Below are positions 6,139 through 6,664 of a stretch of DNA of 6,664 bases, one piece after another (the stretch's first letter is position 1; each line of letters begins with the position of its first letter). The translations under genes were made by a program, and so were the position numbers. The notes under the pieces are model-generated. The model was not told the origin of the DNA, searched no databases, and worked only from the letters and a program-made list of their open reading frames with translations. Source of the DNA: an uncultured Oscillibacter sp. (GTDB lineage Bacteria > Bacillota > Clostridia > Oscillospirales > Oscillospiraceae); contig CAMHBH010000117.1 of the NCBI GenBank assembly GCA_946183175.1, positions 1 to 6,664 of the forward strand, written 5' to 3'.

Positions 6139-6182
6139 AGGCGTGCGGCGTTACGGGGTGAAAGAACTGTGAAAGTATGCGG
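6121..6182 (+). repeat. Imperfect 34-bp-period tandem duplication at the spoIIIAA/spoIIIAB junction
   Basis: Positions 6121-6148 and 6155-6182 match at 22 of 28 bases at a constant offset of 34. Each copy holds a G-rich block (GAGGTG or GGGGTG), the string GAACTGTGAA, and TGCGG eight bases after the GTG. The first copy contains the spoIIIAA stop overlapping a GTG; the second contains the actual spoIIIAB start. The region appears to be a duplicated translation-initiation segment. Confidence 0.7.
6135..6161 (+). other. Eight-codon mini-ORF, likely relic of an older spoIIIAB start
   Basis: A GTG overlapping the spoIIIAA stop (GTGA) opens a frame encoding MKACGVTG that ends at TGA 6159-6161, eight bases before the spoIIIAB GTG at 6169. 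Its first residues resemble the spoIIIAB beginning MKVCGIAC. It is most likely a leftover of the duplication. If translated, it could pass ribosomes from spoIIIAA to spoIIIAB. There is no evidence for a functional peptide. Confidence 0.35.
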
Positions 6183-6663
6183 AATCGCGTGTATTGTACT
6201 GGGGGCGCTGTGGGGAACGCGCGTTAGTATTCGTGAACGGCGGCGGCGGCGCGGACTGCTGGCGGATTTGCGGGCGGCGCTGGCGCGCATGGGCGACGAA
6301 ATACGCCTTGCGCGGGTGCCGTTGCCGGACTTGCTGGAACGCGTCGCGGAGACGTGCGGGCCGGACGCCGCCGGATTTTTCCGGGCGGTGTCGGCGGGGA
6401 TACGGCGCGGCCTCGGGCCGTCCGCGACCTGGACGGCGTCGGCGGACACGCTCCCGCTGTCGGACACCGACCGCGCGACGCTCCGCGAGTTCGCGTCGGT
6501 TCTGCGCGGCGACGAGGAACAAATACGCACTGCCGCCGCGTTACTCTCCGGGCGACTGGAGCGTAGTTTGCGCGACATGGACGACGCCGCCCCCGCCGAC
6601 TTGCGCCGTTCCGCCGCGCTGATATTCTCCGCCGCCGCCCTCCTCGTGATTCTGCTGTACTGA
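6169..6663 (+). CDS. spoIIIAB: Stage III sporulation protein AB
   Basis: SpoIIIAB is a membrane protein of the SpoIIIA-SpoIIQ complex, related to the GspF-type platform proteins of type II secretion and type IV pilus systems. It is thought to work with the SpoIIIAA ATPase. This copy has 164 residues, near the roughly 170 of B. subtilis. A hydrophobic N-terminal segment (about 3-18, CGIACIVLGALWG) is followed by a very basic stretch (21-28, IRERRRRR). A largely helical cytoplasmic part runs from about 29 to 145 (LLADLRAALARMGDEIRLARVPLPDLLERVAE). A C-terminal membrane segment, about 148-163 (SAALIFSAAALLVILL), closes the protein. GTG 6169 is preceded by GGGGTG at 6155-6160. Identification rests on position behind spoIIIAA, size, the two end membrane segments, and the pattern in which an RRxxL-DLxxAL region and ARxPLPDLLERVA resemble the family. 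Later spoIIIA genes (AC onward) should follow beyond the window. Confidence 0.9.
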   Translation: MKVCGIACIVLGALWGTRVSIRERRRRRGLLADLRAALARMGDEIRLARVPLPDLLERVAETCGPDAAGFFRAVSAGIRRGLGPSATWTASADTLPLSDTDRATLREFASVLRGDEEQIRTAAALLSGRLERSLRDMDDAAPADLRRSAALIFSAAALLVILLY

Positions 6664-6664
6664 C

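Noticed and set aside
1..6664. Mobile elements, CRISPR arrays, tRNA or rRNA genes, defence systems
   Set aside because: No transposase, integrase, terminal inverted repeats, regularly spaced repeats or tRNA-like cloverleaf were seen. The genes are ordinary chromosomal ones in one orientation.

Overview
The window looks like a chromosomal segment of a GC-rich, endospore-forming Firmicute, probably a gut-type Clostridia of the Oscillospiraceae kind. This placement is inferred from gene content, not from a search: SLH and Listeria-Bacteroides repeat surface proteins, a greA-lysS pair, and the start of the spoIIIA sporulation operon. All convincing genes are on the + strand, and the coding sequences are GC-rich with several GTG starts.

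Layout. (1) 1-1780: two neighbouring surface proteins. The first is only the C-terminal part of an SLH protein and is cut by the window edge. The second is complete, with a signal peptide, a short duplicated acidic motif, two InlB/Listeria-Bacteroides repeats and three SLH-like repeats. Their C-termini are clearly paralogous. (2) 1781-1913: a strong GC hairpin closes the surface-protein unit. It is followed by a perfect-consensus sigma-A promoter (TTGACA, 17 bp, TATAAT). (3) 1914-5147: greA, lysS and an extracytoplasmic lipoprotein, tightly spaced (9 and 21 nt gaps), with no visible promoter or terminator between them, so probably one transcript. (4) 5148-5229: a hairpin ends that unit and directly abuts a good match to a sigma-E (mother-cell) promoter. 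(5) 5230-6663: spoIIIAA and spoIIIAB, the first two genes of the spoIIIA operon. Their products act at the engulfed forespore's outer membrane in the SpoIIIA-SpoIIQ channel. The window ends one base after the spoIIIAB stop, so the rest of the operon should lie downstream.

How the parts relate. The greA-lysS block is housekeeping: rescue of stalled RNA polymerase and charging of tRNA-Lys. The lipoprotein appears to ride on that transcript. The spoIIIA genes are set apart by their own stage-specific promoter. I found no mobile element, CRISPR array, tRNA or rRNA, and no convincing new multi-gene system. The more unusual points are the cysteine-laddered beta-helix lipoprotein, the duplicated translation-start region between spoIIIAA and spoIIIAB, the sigma-E promoter that fixes the spoIIIAA start, and the cysteine-containing, divergent SLH repeats.
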